DNA from: Thermoproteota archaeon
Lineage (GTDB): Archaea; Thermoproteota; Korarchaeia; Korarchaeales; Korarchaeaceae
Assembly (NCBI GenBank): GCA_027491555.1
Contig: JAOZGN010000001.1
Coordinates: 1 to 12,897 of the forward strand
DNA length: 12,897 nucleotides
Direction of reading: 5' to 3'
Both the position numbers and the translations under genes were made by a program. Below the pieces are notes generated by a model, which did not search any database, was not told the DNA's origin, and saw only the letters and a program-made list of their open reading frames with translations. Each line of letters opens with the position of its first letter. Position 1 is the stretch's first letter. Shown here piece by piece: positions 1 through 7,334 of this stretch.

Positions 1-12
1 CGAGCCCACCTA

Positions 13-21
13 GAATAAAAC
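13..21 (-). promoter_or_regulatory. AT-rich element: possible TATA box or T-tract terminator
   Basis: On the minus strand this reads GTTTTATTC, an isolated AT-rich patch in a GC-rich setting, just downstream of the glycosyltransferase stop codon. Two readings fit: a T-rich termination tract for that gene, or the TATA box of a minus-strand gene starting just past the left edge. The 7-mer TTTATTC also occurs in the helicase promoter. Nothing else is visible in bases 1-46. Confidence 0.28.
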
Positions 22-46
22 GCCGACCTCGGGCGCAGAAAGGGAG

Positions 47-1495
47 TCAGCTCCGAGGCGGCGGAGGTACCTCGATCGCGACAATCCTCTGGCCGCGAAA
101 TATTGGCTTCCCCGGGACCTGTGGAGCTGGAGAGCCCTTGCAGATGACGAATACCTCGGCGCCGGCGCCTCCCCCCTGTCCACCTTTCGGCTCCATCGGA
201 GCCGTAGAGAGCAGGTACTCGGCCCAGTAGGGCCCGATCCCCCTGCAGAACACCCTGACGCCGGACTCAGGGGGGATGACCCGGCTCAGGGCGACCAAGT
301 CCGACCAGGTGACCGGGTCTATCCTCGGGTGGACGGCGGCGATGGAGGCGGGGACCTGTACGGCGAGTGGGAGCAGGAGCGCAGCCGCCAGGATTGGCCT
401 GAGGGCTCCCCTCACCAGAGCCCCGACGGCCGACCCCACGATGACGGAGGTCGGAACGCAGGACACAAGGAGGAACCTCCAGGCCCACTCCCTGAGCCCG
501 AGCAGGCTTGGGACCAGAGTCCAGGCGCCGACCGCGACGGCCGCGGAGACCGCAACAGCCCTCCCCGACGCGCCCCACGGGTCTCCGTCTAGGTCCCTGA
601 ACGCGAGCGCGGCGAGCAGGATACCCAGGGCCAAGTATGCGATCAGGTACTCACCCCCGGGGGTCACGAGCCCGGGCGGGGAGGGCGGCGGCTTTGGGGG
701 GAGCGGCCCTCGGGGCGGCGCTCCGAGCGGGCCCTCCCCGGCGGCGGAGTTGAACAGGTCTCTGAGGAAGGCGACCCCCTTTCCGACGTCTGTGAAGAGC
801 CACGGGAGGGACGCGGCCGTGGCACCAGAGGCAACCCACCCCGGGAGGACCGAGAGGGACCACCTCCGGCCGATCCCTCCCCCGGGACGCGGAGCCCGGG
901 GGCGGAGGGCGAGCGCCGCGGGGGGCAGGTAGGCGAGCGCGAAGGCGGCCGTCAGGGCGAAGTCGAGGGAGTGAGTTAGGAAGGCCAGGTATGAGGCCAG
1001 CGAGGACAGGAGGGCCGACCTCCACCAGCCCTCTCCACCGGCGAACGCCGAGTGGAGCCAGTACACGGAGAGAACGACGAAGAGGGTCCCAGAGGCGTTC
1101 TTCATGAGGTCCCCCGCCATCCTGAACATCTGCGGGGACAGCGAGAGGGCCAGGGCCGAGGCGGCTCCGGCAACCCGGCTGCCGGTGAGCTTCTTAGCGA
1201 GCGCGTAGCTCGGGGCAGCCGAGAGCCCGCACATGGCCGCCACCGTCAGGGACACGCCGAGTCTGAGGTCACCGACCAGCCTACAGGCCGCCGCGGCAAG
1301 GTAAAACAGCAGGGGAGGGTCTCCGTAGACCATCCCCGCCCCCGAGAGGATTGACCTCACCTGGATCAGGTAGTAGGGTCCGTCCACCCCGGGCATGAAG
1401 TCCCACGAGAGGAGCGCGGCCAAGTGAGCGACCGCCGATGCTAGGGAGAGCGCCGCCGCGAGGAGCAGGTCCCCTCGGTCGAGTTGGCGGGCCAC
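47..1495 (-). CDS. Polytopic membrane glycosyltransferase, GT-C/GT39-like
   Basis: Likely an integral membrane transferase that moves a sugar from a polyprenyl-phosphate carrier to an acceptor on the outer face of the membrane. The 482-residue product has many hydrophobic segments: about 9-31, 61-75, 80-100, 108-121, 135-151, 160-193, 214-232, 282-299, 312-332, 339-361 and 365-386. The first outer loop carries an acidic motif, VDGPYY, with Asp38 where GT-C enzymes place the catalytic Asp/Glu. A proline-rich loop (255-280) and a soluble C-terminal part (387-482) follow, an arrangement usual for GT39/PMT-like archaeal proteins. The GTG start has a TATA-like box about 25 bases upstream, so it fits a leaderless message. 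It lies 76 bases downstream of the helicase gene on the same strand. The family call rests on topology and the loop motif; donor and acceptor are unknown. Another polytopic GT-C subfamily remains possible. Confidence 0.72.
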   Translation of the reverse strand: MARQLDRGDLLLAAALSLASAVAHLAALLSWDFMPGVDGPYYLIQVRSILSGAGMVYGDPPLLFYLAAAACRLVGDLRLGVSLTVAAMCGLSAAPSYALAKKLTGSRVAGAASALALSLSPQMFRMAGDLMKNASGTLFVVLSVYWLHSAFAGGEGWWRSALLSSLASYLAFLTHSLDFALTAAFALAYLPPAALALRPRAPRPGGGIGRRWSLSVLPGWVASGATAASLPWLFTDVGKGVAFLRDLFNSAAGEGPLGAPPRGPLPPKPPPSPPGLVTPGGEYLIAYLALGILLAALAFRDLDGDPWGASGRAVAVSAAVAVGAWTLVPSLLGLREWAWRFLLVSCVPTSVIVGSAVGALVRGALRPILAAALLLPLAVQVPASIAAVHPRIDPVTWSDLVALSRVIPPESGVRVFCRGIGPYWAEYLLSTAPMEPKGGQGGGAGAEVFVICKGSPAPQVPGKPIFRGQRIVAIEVPPPPRS

Positions 1496-1516
1496 GGGTT
1501 CACCAGGGAGAGTGAG

Positions 1517-1524
1517 CTAATAAC
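1517..1524 (-). promoter_or_regulatory. TATA-like box of the glycosyltransferase gene
   Basis: On the minus strand the element reads GTTATTAG, centred about 25 bases upstream of the GTG at 1495. That is the archaeal spacing between TATA box and transcription start, so the message would begin at or near the start codon. A GGTGA just before the GTG is too close to be a good ribosome site. Confidence 0.45.
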
Positions 1525-1571
1525 GGAGAAGGACGATGAGTCTATGGAACGGCCGAGAGTTCGACCTCACT

Positions 1572-3455
1572 CTACAGGGGGAGCCTCCTCGGTCTCCTCC
1601 GGCGACGCCTCTCCTCCTCCAGCAGGCCAGGTATATACTCGGCGAGCGCCTTCCTTCTCCTCTTGGCCAGCGCCTCTTCTATCGTGCCCCCCGCGACGAT
1701 CTCGTAGACCTTCGCCACCTTCCCGGGTCTGCCCCTCAGCACCCTGCCGACCCTCTGTGCCATCTGTCTCGGAGAGCCGCTGCCGCTGGCTATGATGGCC
1801 ACGTCGGCGTCGGGCACGTCGATCCCCTCGTCCAGCACCCTGGTCGTCACTATCACGTCCAGGTCGCACCTCCTGAAGGCGTCGAAGATCTCGGCCCTCT
1901 CTCTGGTCTTCCCGACCATCAGGGCCGACCTGATGCCCCGCCTCTCCAGCTCCCCCTGGATGGCCTCGGCCTGGTCCACGTACTCGCAGAACACCAGTAT
2001 CTTGCGTCCCCTCTCCGACTCCACGATGGACGCCACCACGGGGACCTTTGCCCTCGCCCTCAGGGCGTGCCTCTTCATCACGGCCAGCCTCGCGTTCTCG
2101 TCCCTAACCCTGGCCAGCTGGGCCATCATCGCCCTGCGCTCGTCGGGATCCATCCTGACCCTGACCACCCTGTGCTCCACCCTCGCGAGCACGCCCATCT
2201 CGACGAGCTCCCTGTATCCCACCTTGTACACCACGTCGCCGGAGGAGAGGAAGATCAGGTGCTCGTTCCCGTCGCTCCTCTCGGGGGTGGCGGACAGACC
2301 CAGGCGGTACTTGGCCTTGCTTGCGAAGGCGACCCTCCTGAACGTCGAGGCCGGGACGTGGTGAACCTCGTCGAAGATCACGAGGCCGAACAGGTCCCGG
2401 AGCCTGTCGACGTGCTTCGCGACCGAGTTGTATACCCCCACCACCACGTCGGCCGAGAGGTCCTTCTCCCTCCCGCTGAACTCCCCGGCCCTCACCCCCA
2501 GCTTGGACTCTATGAGCTCGCGCCACTGAGTGGCGAGCTCCACCGTGACGACGCACACGAGCGTCCTAAGCCGGGTGCGGGCGATGGCCTCCATCCCGAC
2601 GTAGGTCTTCCCTCCCCCCGTGGGTATCACGACGGTGCCGAACCTCTCAGCCTCCTCCCACCTGCTCACGGCCTCCTCCTGAAACTGGTAGAGCTGGTAG
2701 TCCCTCCTCGGGGCGTCGATGGGCTCAGAAGGCCAGGTGACGTTCTCGATGAGCTCGAGCCCCTCCCGCGAGGCGAACCTCCTCAGGTGGTGGTACATGA
2801 AGGGCGGGACGAGGTACCTGGCCCTCCCGACCCTCTTGGCGAGCCTCGCCCTCCTCGCCTGCAGGCCGGACCTTGTCTGGACGTTCACCTCAATGGTGAA
2901 CATGTCGTCCAGCCTGGCCAGCTGGTCCTGGGTCAGGCCCCTCGCCTCCACGAGCAGGCCCTCCGCGTGATCCGAGAGGGCTATCCTCCCGGGGCCGGTC
3001 GCCGTAGAGGCGGCCAGTCTGACGAGGTCCTCCCTCCAGTAGCCCTTGACGCCGGATCGCAGGAGCTCGAGCACGCCCTCGACGCCAGATCCCCTCATCA
3101 CCTCGGCGAGCCTCGAGCCCTCGAGGACCAGGTAGTCCCCTCTGCGCTCGAACGGCTCCGGGGGCCGGTCCCTCCCCGGAGAGAAGATGGCCACGGTCCC
3201 CTCTCTGGCCATCTTCTCAAGTTCGACATCCACCGACCTCCGCACATCGGCCACGGCTTCTTCCACCGCTTCTTTGGGGACCTGGATCCTGCGCAGCACC
3301 TCCCACCCCCTCGCCAGCGCGAGCCCCGGGTCGAGGACCCACTCTCTCTTGTCCGGGTCAAACCTGCATATCTCCCTGATCTGCCCCAGAATCTCGCTGA
3401 ACTCTCTGTCGTCCAGGCTCCTCGCGAATACCCGGCCTTTGATCCTGATCTTCAA
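1572..3455 (-). CDS. XPB/Rad25-like superfamily 2 DNA helicase
   Basis: ATP-driven DNA helicase or translocase of the XPB/Rad25 type, acting on chromosomal DNA; in archaea such proteins are linked to repair and, with the nuclease Bax1, to DNA unwinding and cutting. The 627-residue protein shows motif I PTGGGKT (278-284), motif II DEVHH (362-366), motif III SAT (388-390) and motif VI QRVGRVLRG (567-575). Helicase domain 1 covers about 250-410 and domain 2 about 480-600. The roughly 250 residues before the first helicase domain form a long N-terminal region without motifs I recognise. The C-terminus ends in an arginine cluster (616-624), perhaps a nucleic-acid contact. The TTG start is favoured because a TATA box lies about 27 bases upstream and there is no ribosome site, consistent with a leaderless transcript. 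No Bax1-like gene is adjacent. The helicase class is secure; the XPB subfamily is likely. Confidence 0.9.
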   Translation of the reverse strand: MKIRIKGRVFARSLDDREFSEILGQIREICRFDPDKREWVLDPGLALARGWEVLRRIQVPKEAVEEAVADVRRSVDVELEKMAREGTVAIFSPGRDRPPEPFERRGDYLVLEGSRLAEVMRGSGVEGVLELLRSGVKGYWREDLVRLAASTATGPGRIALSDHAEGLLVEARGLTQDQLARLDDMFTIEVNVQTRSGLQARRARLAKRVGRARYLVPPFMYHHLRRFASREGLELIENVTWPSEPIDAPRRDYQLYQFQEEAVSRWEEAERFGTVVIPTGGGKTYVGMEAIARTRLRTLVCVVTVELATQWRELIESKLGVRAGEFSGREKDLSADVVVGVYNSVAKHVDRLRDLFGLVIFDEVHHVPASTFRRVAFASKAKYRLGLSATPERSDGNEHLIFLSSGDVVYKVGYRELVEMGVLARVEHRVVRVRMDPDERRAMMAQLARVRDENARLAVMKRHALRARAKVPVVASIVESERGRKILVFCEYVDQAEAIQGELERRGIRSALMVGKTRERAEIFDAFRRCDLDVIVTTRVLDEGIDVPDADVAIIASGSGSPRQMAQRVGRVLRGRPGKVAKVYEIVAGGTIEEALAKRRRKALAEYIPGLLEEERRRRRRPRRLPL

Positions 3456-3478
3456 CGAGGCGGCCGCTCGGAGGTGTC

Positions 3479-3486
3479 GAATAAAT
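3479..3486 (-). promoter_or_regulatory. TATA box of the helicase gene
   Basis: Minus-strand ATTTATTC, centred about 27 bases upstream of the TTG start at 3455. It is one of the few AT-rich patches in this divergent intergenic region, and its position supports both the TTG start and a leaderless message. Confidence 0.6.
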
Positions 3487-3496
3487 CTCGCGCGAG
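3487..3496. promoter_or_regulatory. 10-bp palindrome abutting the helicase TATA box
   Basis: CTCGCGCGAG is a perfect self-complementary decamer directly upstream of the helicase TATA box, where TFB would contact the BRE. A dimeric repressor or activator bound here would control helicase transcription. It may also be chance in GC-rich DNA. Confidence 0.3.
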
Positions 3497-3517
3497 GGAG
3501 CCGCGCGGTCGGCTTCC

Positions 3518-3535
3518 CGAACCGTGCTCGGTTCG
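3518..3535. repeat. Perfect inverted repeat between divergent promoters
   Basis: CGAACCG and CGGTTCG form a 7-bp perfect stem around a 4-base TGCT loop. It sits between the helicase promoter and the coiled-coil gene promoter and could be an operator or a small RNA hairpin. The GGTTCG resembles a tRNA T-arm, but no tRNA can be built around it. Confidence 0.4.
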
Positions 3536-3602
3536 CCCTGCCCTTCTACCCCGACCCCAGGTTGAGGCAACGAATTGTGCGCGCCGGCGAGGTGGCAGCA
3601 AC

Positions 3603-3608
3603 ATTAAT
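3603..3608 (+). promoter_or_regulatory. Weak TATA-like box of the coiled-coil gene
   Basis: ATTAAT, centred about 36 bases upstream of the ATG at 3642. With a usual 26-base spacing this would give a leader of about 10 bases. It is the only AT-rich element close upstream of this gene. Confidence 0.35.
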
Positions 3609-3641
3609 GGCTGTGCCTCTCTCAATGATGCGGCGGTTTTC

Positions 3642-4289
3642 ATGGAGGTGCCCGAGTTCAAGACGAGGGAGGAGGCCAAGGCGGCACTCGACAGGCTGGA
3701 TGAGGAGCTAATTGAGGGGAAGATCACCGAGGAGGAGTATCGCGCCAAGAAGGCGGCCATAGAGAGGCAGATAGAGCTCATGGACCTTGAAGACATGCTC
3801 ATTGAGGGGAAGATCACCGAGGAGGAGTACAGGAAGGCCAAGGCCTCCCTGCTGGGGGAGGCGCAGCCCTCTCCCCTCGGGCCTGAGGAAGCCTCCGAGG
3901 TGGCCCAGAAGATATCACAGATAGCGTCCAAGCTTGCCGAGGTGAGGGAGAAGAGGGAGAAGCTGAGAGACCTACTGATATCCAAGGAGATAAGCGAGCC
4001 CACCTTCCAGAAGCTTGACTCCGAGTACGAGGAGAAGGAGAACTCTCTTGAGCTCAAGATCAAGGAGCTCGAGGAGGAGGCCAGGAATAGGCTGAAGGAG
4101 ATCGAGCAGAAGCTCGAGGAGATCAAGTTGATGAGGGAGGAGACAAAGGCGAGACACCTGCTGGGGGAGGTGTCCGACGGAGAATTTCGACGCAGGGATG
4201 TGGAGCTAGCCAGACAGGCAGAGAGGCTCTCGAAGGAGAGGGACTCGATCTCTTCGGCCCTGAAGCTGGCCGGGTTGGAGGGGAGATAA
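3642..4289 (+). CDS. Coiled-coil protein with SHOCT-like repeats
   Basis: Function unknown. The 215-residue product is very rich in Glu, Lys, Arg and Leu, with no signal peptide or membrane segment, so it is probably cytoplasmic. It contains a helical-hairpin unit resembling the SHOCT motif: LIEGKITEEEY at residues 23-33 and again, identically, at 53-63, then the looser LISKEISEPTF (112-122) and LLGEVSDGEF (173-182). Units start about 30, 59 and 61 residues apart. Between the later units runs a long charged helix (about 85-170) likely to form a coiled coil. SHOCT-like units are generally small oligomerisation elements. The ATG at 3642 is chosen because no other ATG, GTG or TTG lies close upstream in frame and the reading frame above it overlaps the opposite-strand helicase. 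The gene lies between the divergent helicase and the ligase operon; the operon has its own TATA box, so this gene is probably transcribed separately. Confidence 0.8.
   Translation: MEVPEFKTREEAKAALDRLDEELIEGKITEEEYRAKKAAIERQIELMDLEDMLIEGKITEEEYRKAKASLLGEAQPSPLGPEEASEVAQKISQIASKLAEVREKREKLRDLLISKEISEPTFQKLDSEYEEKENSLELKIKELEEEARNRLKEIEQKLEEIKLMREETKARHLLGEVSDGEFRRRDVELARQAERLSKERDSISSALKLAGLEGR
3711..3739 (+). repeat. Direct repeat, copy 1 (within the coiled-coil gene)
   Basis: A 29-base stretch, starting ATTGAGGGGAAGATC and ending GAGGAGTA, is identical to 3801-3829. The copies start 90 bases (30 codons) apart and encode the first IEGKITEEEY unit. Identity at synonymous positions points to recent duplication or gene conversion. 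Confidence 0.85.
3801..3829 (+). repeat. Direct repeat, copy 2 (within the coiled-coil gene)
   Basis: This is the second copy of the 29-base repeat, encoding the second helical-hairpin unit. The sequences diverge after GAGGAGTA: copy 1 continues TCGCGCC, copy 2 continues CAGGAAG. Confidence 0.85.
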
Positions 4290-4302
4290 TCTCACTAACC
4301 TC

Positions 4303-4338
4303 CAGCGGAGGCCCTGGCGGTGGGTACTCCGTCCGCTG
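4303..4338 (+). other. Inverted repeat downstream of the coiled-coil gene
   Basis: CAGCGGA (4303-4309) pairs with TCCGCTG (4332-4338), leaving a 22-base loop. It begins 14 bases after the stop codon at 4289. It could help end or stabilise the coiled-coil transcript, or be part of a small RNA. The stem is only 7 bp. Confidence 0.25.
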
Positions 4339-4341
4339 ACG

Positions 4342-4387
4342 CCTCAGGTCGAGTGGGTCCTGTGTGTGGAGTTGCCTGAGGGTTTTT
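4342..4387 (+). terminator. Possible terminator: 7-bp stem plus T-tract
   Basis: CCTCAGG (4342-4348) pairs with CCTGAGG (4375-4381), followed closely by five T residues (4383-4387). Archaeal termination depends mainly on T-tracts, so this could end the coiled-coil transcript before the operon promoter begins. The 26-base loop is long, which lowers confidence. Confidence 0.3.
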
Positions 4388-4400
4388 CCAAAAACAAAGG

Positions 4401-4408
4401 TTTATATT
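4401..4408 (+). promoter_or_regulatory. Strong TATA box of the five-gene operon
   Basis: TTTATATT in a distinctly AT-rich stretch (about 4382-4450), preceded by a purine-rich AAAAACAAAGG that could serve as the BRE. Transcription would start near 4430, giving a leader of about 10 bases that carries GGAG (4432-4435) before the TTG at 4441. This is the clearest promoter in the window and rules out a start for the first ligase at the upstream GTG (4366). Confidence 0.7.
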
Positions 4409-4440
4409 CCAATCATAAGCTAAATTGTATAGGAGATAGC

Positions 4441-5952
4441 TTGAATATCTCTTTCTCGAGCGATAGAGGGCCTCTGCCAAGCCCAGATGACTACATGCCC
4501 CTATCAGAAATCAGATCCAATCAAGAGAAGATGCTGCATTCCTCAAAATTGGTCGAGAGGGCGTCTAAGTCGGCCCTGTATAGGGACGCCTGGGGGCTTC
4601 GGAAGGGGGAAGCCCTCTCCGCCGAATCGCTTGACGAGCTGACGGAGATCCCCATGATCTCCTCAGCCGACTACAAGAGGGCTTTCGAGATGCGCGGCGT
4701 GTCTGAAATAGTGATCTCTGACGACATAGTCAGTTGGCACAGCACGTCCGGAAGCAGCGGCTCTCCCAAGTGGCTTCCCTACACTATGAGGGACATAGAG
4801 GAGACGAGGGTTCAGCTGTTCAGACTATTCGACCTGCTCGGCGTGAGGGAGGACGACGTGATATTCCAGTTCAGCTCTGCCGCGCCCATGATCTCCGACG
4901 CAATTCCCTACTGGGCCGTCGACGCCCTGAGAGGCAGGGGCGTGAGAGTTCAGGCGGTAATGGTGTCATTCTACCTCATGCAGTTCGCTATGCCGTTCGC
5001 CATGCAGATCCAGCCGACGATGCTCACAGGGCTCCCCAGCATGCTGATGCTGCTGGCGGAGCACTTGCCCGAGACTTCTAGGCGGCGGACCGCCGAGAGG
5101 TTCAGGGAGCATCAAACCCCTAGAAACCTCCTCTACGCCGCCCTCACGAGGGTGCGGAGGGTCAGGCCCAAGGACCTCCTTCAGAGATTGAGGACGGGAA
5201 TCTTCGGCGGGGATCTCCTAGACCCGTACAGGCCGTACGTCGAGGAGGAGTACGGAATGGAGGCGTACGACCTATACTCCCTCACGGAGTCCTCAACCTT
5301 CGCGAGCGAATGCTCGGCTCACGAGGGCCTCCACTTCTGGCTAGACAACCAGATAGCGGAGGTGATTCCAAAGAGCGAGCTTGAGCGGGAGGAGCGCGAT
5401 CCGACCTACACTCCTCGAGCCGTTTACCTCCAAGACGCCCCGGAGGGTGTTGAGGGCGAGCTCGTCTTGACCAACTTCAGGGAGGCCCTCCCCCTCGTCC
5501 GATACAGGACGGGTGACCTTGTACGCGTGGTGGGCACCTCAAGGTGCTCCTGCGGACGGACGCATCCCAGAGTGAAGATCTTAGGCAGGCTCGACGACCT
5601 GATAAACCTGGGAGGACTCAGGTTCTCAGAAGTTCAGCTCGACAAGTCCCTCCGGAGGATAAGAAAGCACGGTCGGGTGAAGGCCTGGCAGGCCGTCCTG
5701 ACGAGAGAGGGTTACAAGCCCAAGCTCACCCTCAAGATCAGCGCAGAGACCTCAAATGATAGGGCGTTCGTGGAGGAGCTCAACGACAGGATCCTCATGG
5801 ACATCCCGGGCTTGGGCACCGCCATCAAGGTTGAGATGGTCCTTCCCCTGGAGGTTGAGTTCCACCCAGACTTGGGAGGCAATCTGACCCGGGGCGGGAA
5901 GCTTAGGCGGGTGGTCTACGAAGACAGCTTCTCAGGGGGCGGGCTAGCGTGA
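4441..5952 (+). CDS. PaaK-like adenylate-forming ligase (first of pair)
   Basis: Probable cytoplasmic ligase of the phenylacetate-CoA ligase/F390 synthetase branch of the ANL superfamily, which activates a carboxylic acid with ATP and usually passes it to CoA. Numbering from the TTG start (503 residues): the ATP-binding loop STSGSSGSPK is at 101-110, DLYSLTES at 277-284, YRTGD at 355-359, and GRLDDLINLGG at 382-392. The C-terminal domain ends with GGKLRR, whose lysine (about 487) matches the A10 catalytic lysine. RCSCGRTHPR (about 368-377) matches the cysteine-containing segment usual in PaaK relatives. The TTG at 4441 is chosen because a strong TATA box lies 37 bases upstream and GGAG sits 5 bases before it; ATG 4495 is an alternative. 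It heads the operon and overlaps the next ligase by 4 bases (GTGA). Family is secure. Substrate is unknown, so phenylacetate should not be assumed. Confidence 0.88.
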   Translation: MNISFSSDRGPLPSPDDYMPLSEIRSNQEKMLHSSKLVERASKSALYRDAWGLRKGEALSAESLDELTEIPMISSADYKRAFEMRGVSEIVISDDIVSWHSTSGSSGSPKWLPYTMRDIEETRVQLFRLFDLLGVREDDVIFQFSSAAPMISDAIPYWAVDALRGRGVRVQAVMVSFYLMQFAMPFAMQIQPTMLTGLPSMLMLLAEHLPETSRRRTAERFREHQTPRNLLYAALTRVRRVRPKDLLQRLRTGIFGGDLLDPYRPYVEEEYGMEAYDLYSLTESSTFASECSAHEGLHFWLDNQIAEVIPKSELEREERDPTYTPRAVYLQDAPEGVEGELVLTNFREALPLVRYRTGDLVRVVGTSRCSCGRTHPRVKILGRLDDLINLGGLRFSEVQLDKSLRRIRKHGRVKAWQAVLTREGYKPKLTLKISAETSNDRAFVEELNDRILMDIPGLGTAIKVEMVLPLEVEFHPDLGGNLTRGGKLRRVVYEDSFSGGGLA

Positions 5953-7328
5953 GACAGAAGCTATTCGCAGCGACGGTATCCCTCCTGAGAAGGAGGCCCA
6001 GGCTGAAGTACACGGCTCGACCAGTCTTTCGCAGGCTAATCGACAGAAATGCCGACTCTAAGGTGAGATGGATACTGCGGTGGGCCTACTCACACAGCAA
6101 GTTCTACAGAAACCTGATGAGAGAGGCAGGGGTGACTCCCGATGATATCAGGGGCGCGGACGATCTTCAAAAGATGCCCACGACCTCTCCAAAGGACCTC
6201 TCAGCAGACCCGTATCAGTTCCTGTGCGTGCCCGTGGAAGAAGTTGGGGCAGTGTACTCAACAGCCGGAACTACTGGAAGGCCTAAGCTCGTCTTCTTCA
6301 CTAGGGAGGAGATAGAGAGAACGATACAGCTGGCTGGTACGATCCTGCGGCCCCAGATTCAGGAGAGTCGACGGCGGGCCGTCCAGATAATGTTCGCGTA
6401 TGGAAGGCCGAGCTGGGGGGCGGGATACATCTCTCAGAGGATCGTCGAGTGCGCTGGCGGCCTGCCCATACCGGCCAGCAACTCTCTCAGCCCCTGGGAG
6501 CAGCTGGAGCTGATTGAGAGGTTCAGGCCCATCTCCATAGTGGGGACCGCGTCATATGTCTACAGGGTCACAGAGGAGCTGTCGAACTCGGGCGCGGATC
6601 TCAGATCTTACGGAGTTAGGCGAATTGGGCTGGGTGCGGAGGCCTGGCCGGAGAGGGTCCGGACATATCTAGAGGAGAAGTGGGGCGCCAAGGTCTCCGA
6701 CTCTTACGGTCTGACGGAGGCGACGTTCGCTCTAGGATCTGAGTGTGATGAGAGGAGTGGCCTCCACCTGAACGAAGTTGATCACTATGTAGAGGTGGTG
6801 GATCCCGAGACCGGTGAGAGGGTCTCTCCGGGTGAAGACGGCGAAGTCGTTTTCACGACGCTGAGCAGAAGGGCCATGCCCTTCATTCGTTACAGAACCG
6901 GCGACGTAGCCTCTCCGGTTGACGGCGCCTGCGGGTGCGGCAGCCCAACGAGGAGGATAAGTCGGATAAAGGGCCGAACCGACGACATGTTCACGCTCGG
7001 CACGGGGGAGAACATGTATCCCTCCTTCTTCGACGATGCCATACTGGGGATCCCAAGCGTCGTTGACTATCAGCTGATCATCACCGGGGAGGGGATGAGA
7101 GACTCCATCCTTGTCCGGGTCGAGGCGAGGGTCCCCTCCGAAGAACTCAGGGCTAGGATCCGAGACGCCGTCCTTGATGTGAGGACCTTGAGGCATGATT
7201 TGGAGGTCACAAGATCCATAATGAAGGTAGAGGTGGAGTTTGCAAGTCCCCCTGAGAATCTAGGCTCAGACAGCTCTCAGATCAAGAGGAGGAGGGTGCT
7301 GGACCTCAGGCAGAGGTACCCCGAATAG
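5949..7328 (+). CDS. PaaK-like adenylate-forming ligase (second of pair)
   Basis: Second ANL-superfamily ligase of the PaaK branch, 459 residues, about 45 shorter than its neighbour. It keeps the ATP-loop STAGTTGRPK (104-113), DSYGLTE (251-257), YRTGD (315-319), GRTDDMFTLGTGENMYPS (342-359) and a C-terminal QIKRRRVLD segment whose Lys446 matches the A10 lysine. A CGCGS segment (328-332) parallels the cysteine motif of the first ligase. All core motifs are present, so it is probably active rather than a degenerate partner. The GTG start overlaps the TGA of the first ligase, implying translational coupling. The two ligases are clearly diverged, for example GSSGSPK against GTTGRPK, so they may act on different acids, or one may have a distinct acceptor. 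No acyl carrier protein, thioesterase or synthase is nearby. Confidence 0.88.
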   Translation: MRQKLFAATVSLLRRRPRLKYTARPVFRRLIDRNADSKVRWILRWAYSHSKFYRNLMREAGVTPDDIRGADDLQKMPTTSPKDLSADPYQFLCVPVEEVGAVYSTAGTTGRPKLVFFTREEIERTIQLAGTILRPQIQESRRRAVQIMFAYGRPSWGAGYISQRIVECAGGLPIPASNSLSPWEQLELIERFRPISIVGTASYVYRVTEELSNSGADLRSYGVRRIGLGAEAWPERVRTYLEEKWGAKVSDSYGLTEATFALGSECDERSGLHLNEVDHYVEVVDPETGERVSPGEDGEVVFTTLSRRAMPFIRYRTGDVASPVDGACGCGSPTRRISRIKGRTDDMFTLGTGENMYPSFFDDAILGIPSVVDYQLIITGEGMRDSILVRVEARVPSEELRARIRDAVLDVRTLRHDLEVTRSIMKVEVEFASPPENLGSDSSQIKRRRVLDLRQRYPE

Positions 7329-7334
7329 GAGAGA

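Noticed and set aside
3518..3560. tRNA-like T-arm (GGTTCG)
   Set aside because: No matching acceptor stem, anticodon arm or D-arm can be built around it.
1536..3641. Very long plus-strand open frame opposite the helicase, continuing in frame into the coiled-coil gene
   Set aside because: The helicase on the minus strand has a full set of conserved motifs. The plus frame is His-, Pro- and Arg-rich without a fold and arises from high GC. Only the part from ATG 3642 is real.
3452..4126. Serine-rich minus-strand frame opposite the coiled-coil gene
   Set aside because: Long Ser/Leu runs are the expected antisense reading of Glu/Lys-rich codons; the plus strand has the repeat structure of a true protein.
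4366..4440. Upstream GTG start for the first ligase
   Set aside because: The extra 25 codons contain the TATA box and the T-tract, and the GGAG plus TTG at 4441 fits promoter and ribosome-site spacing.
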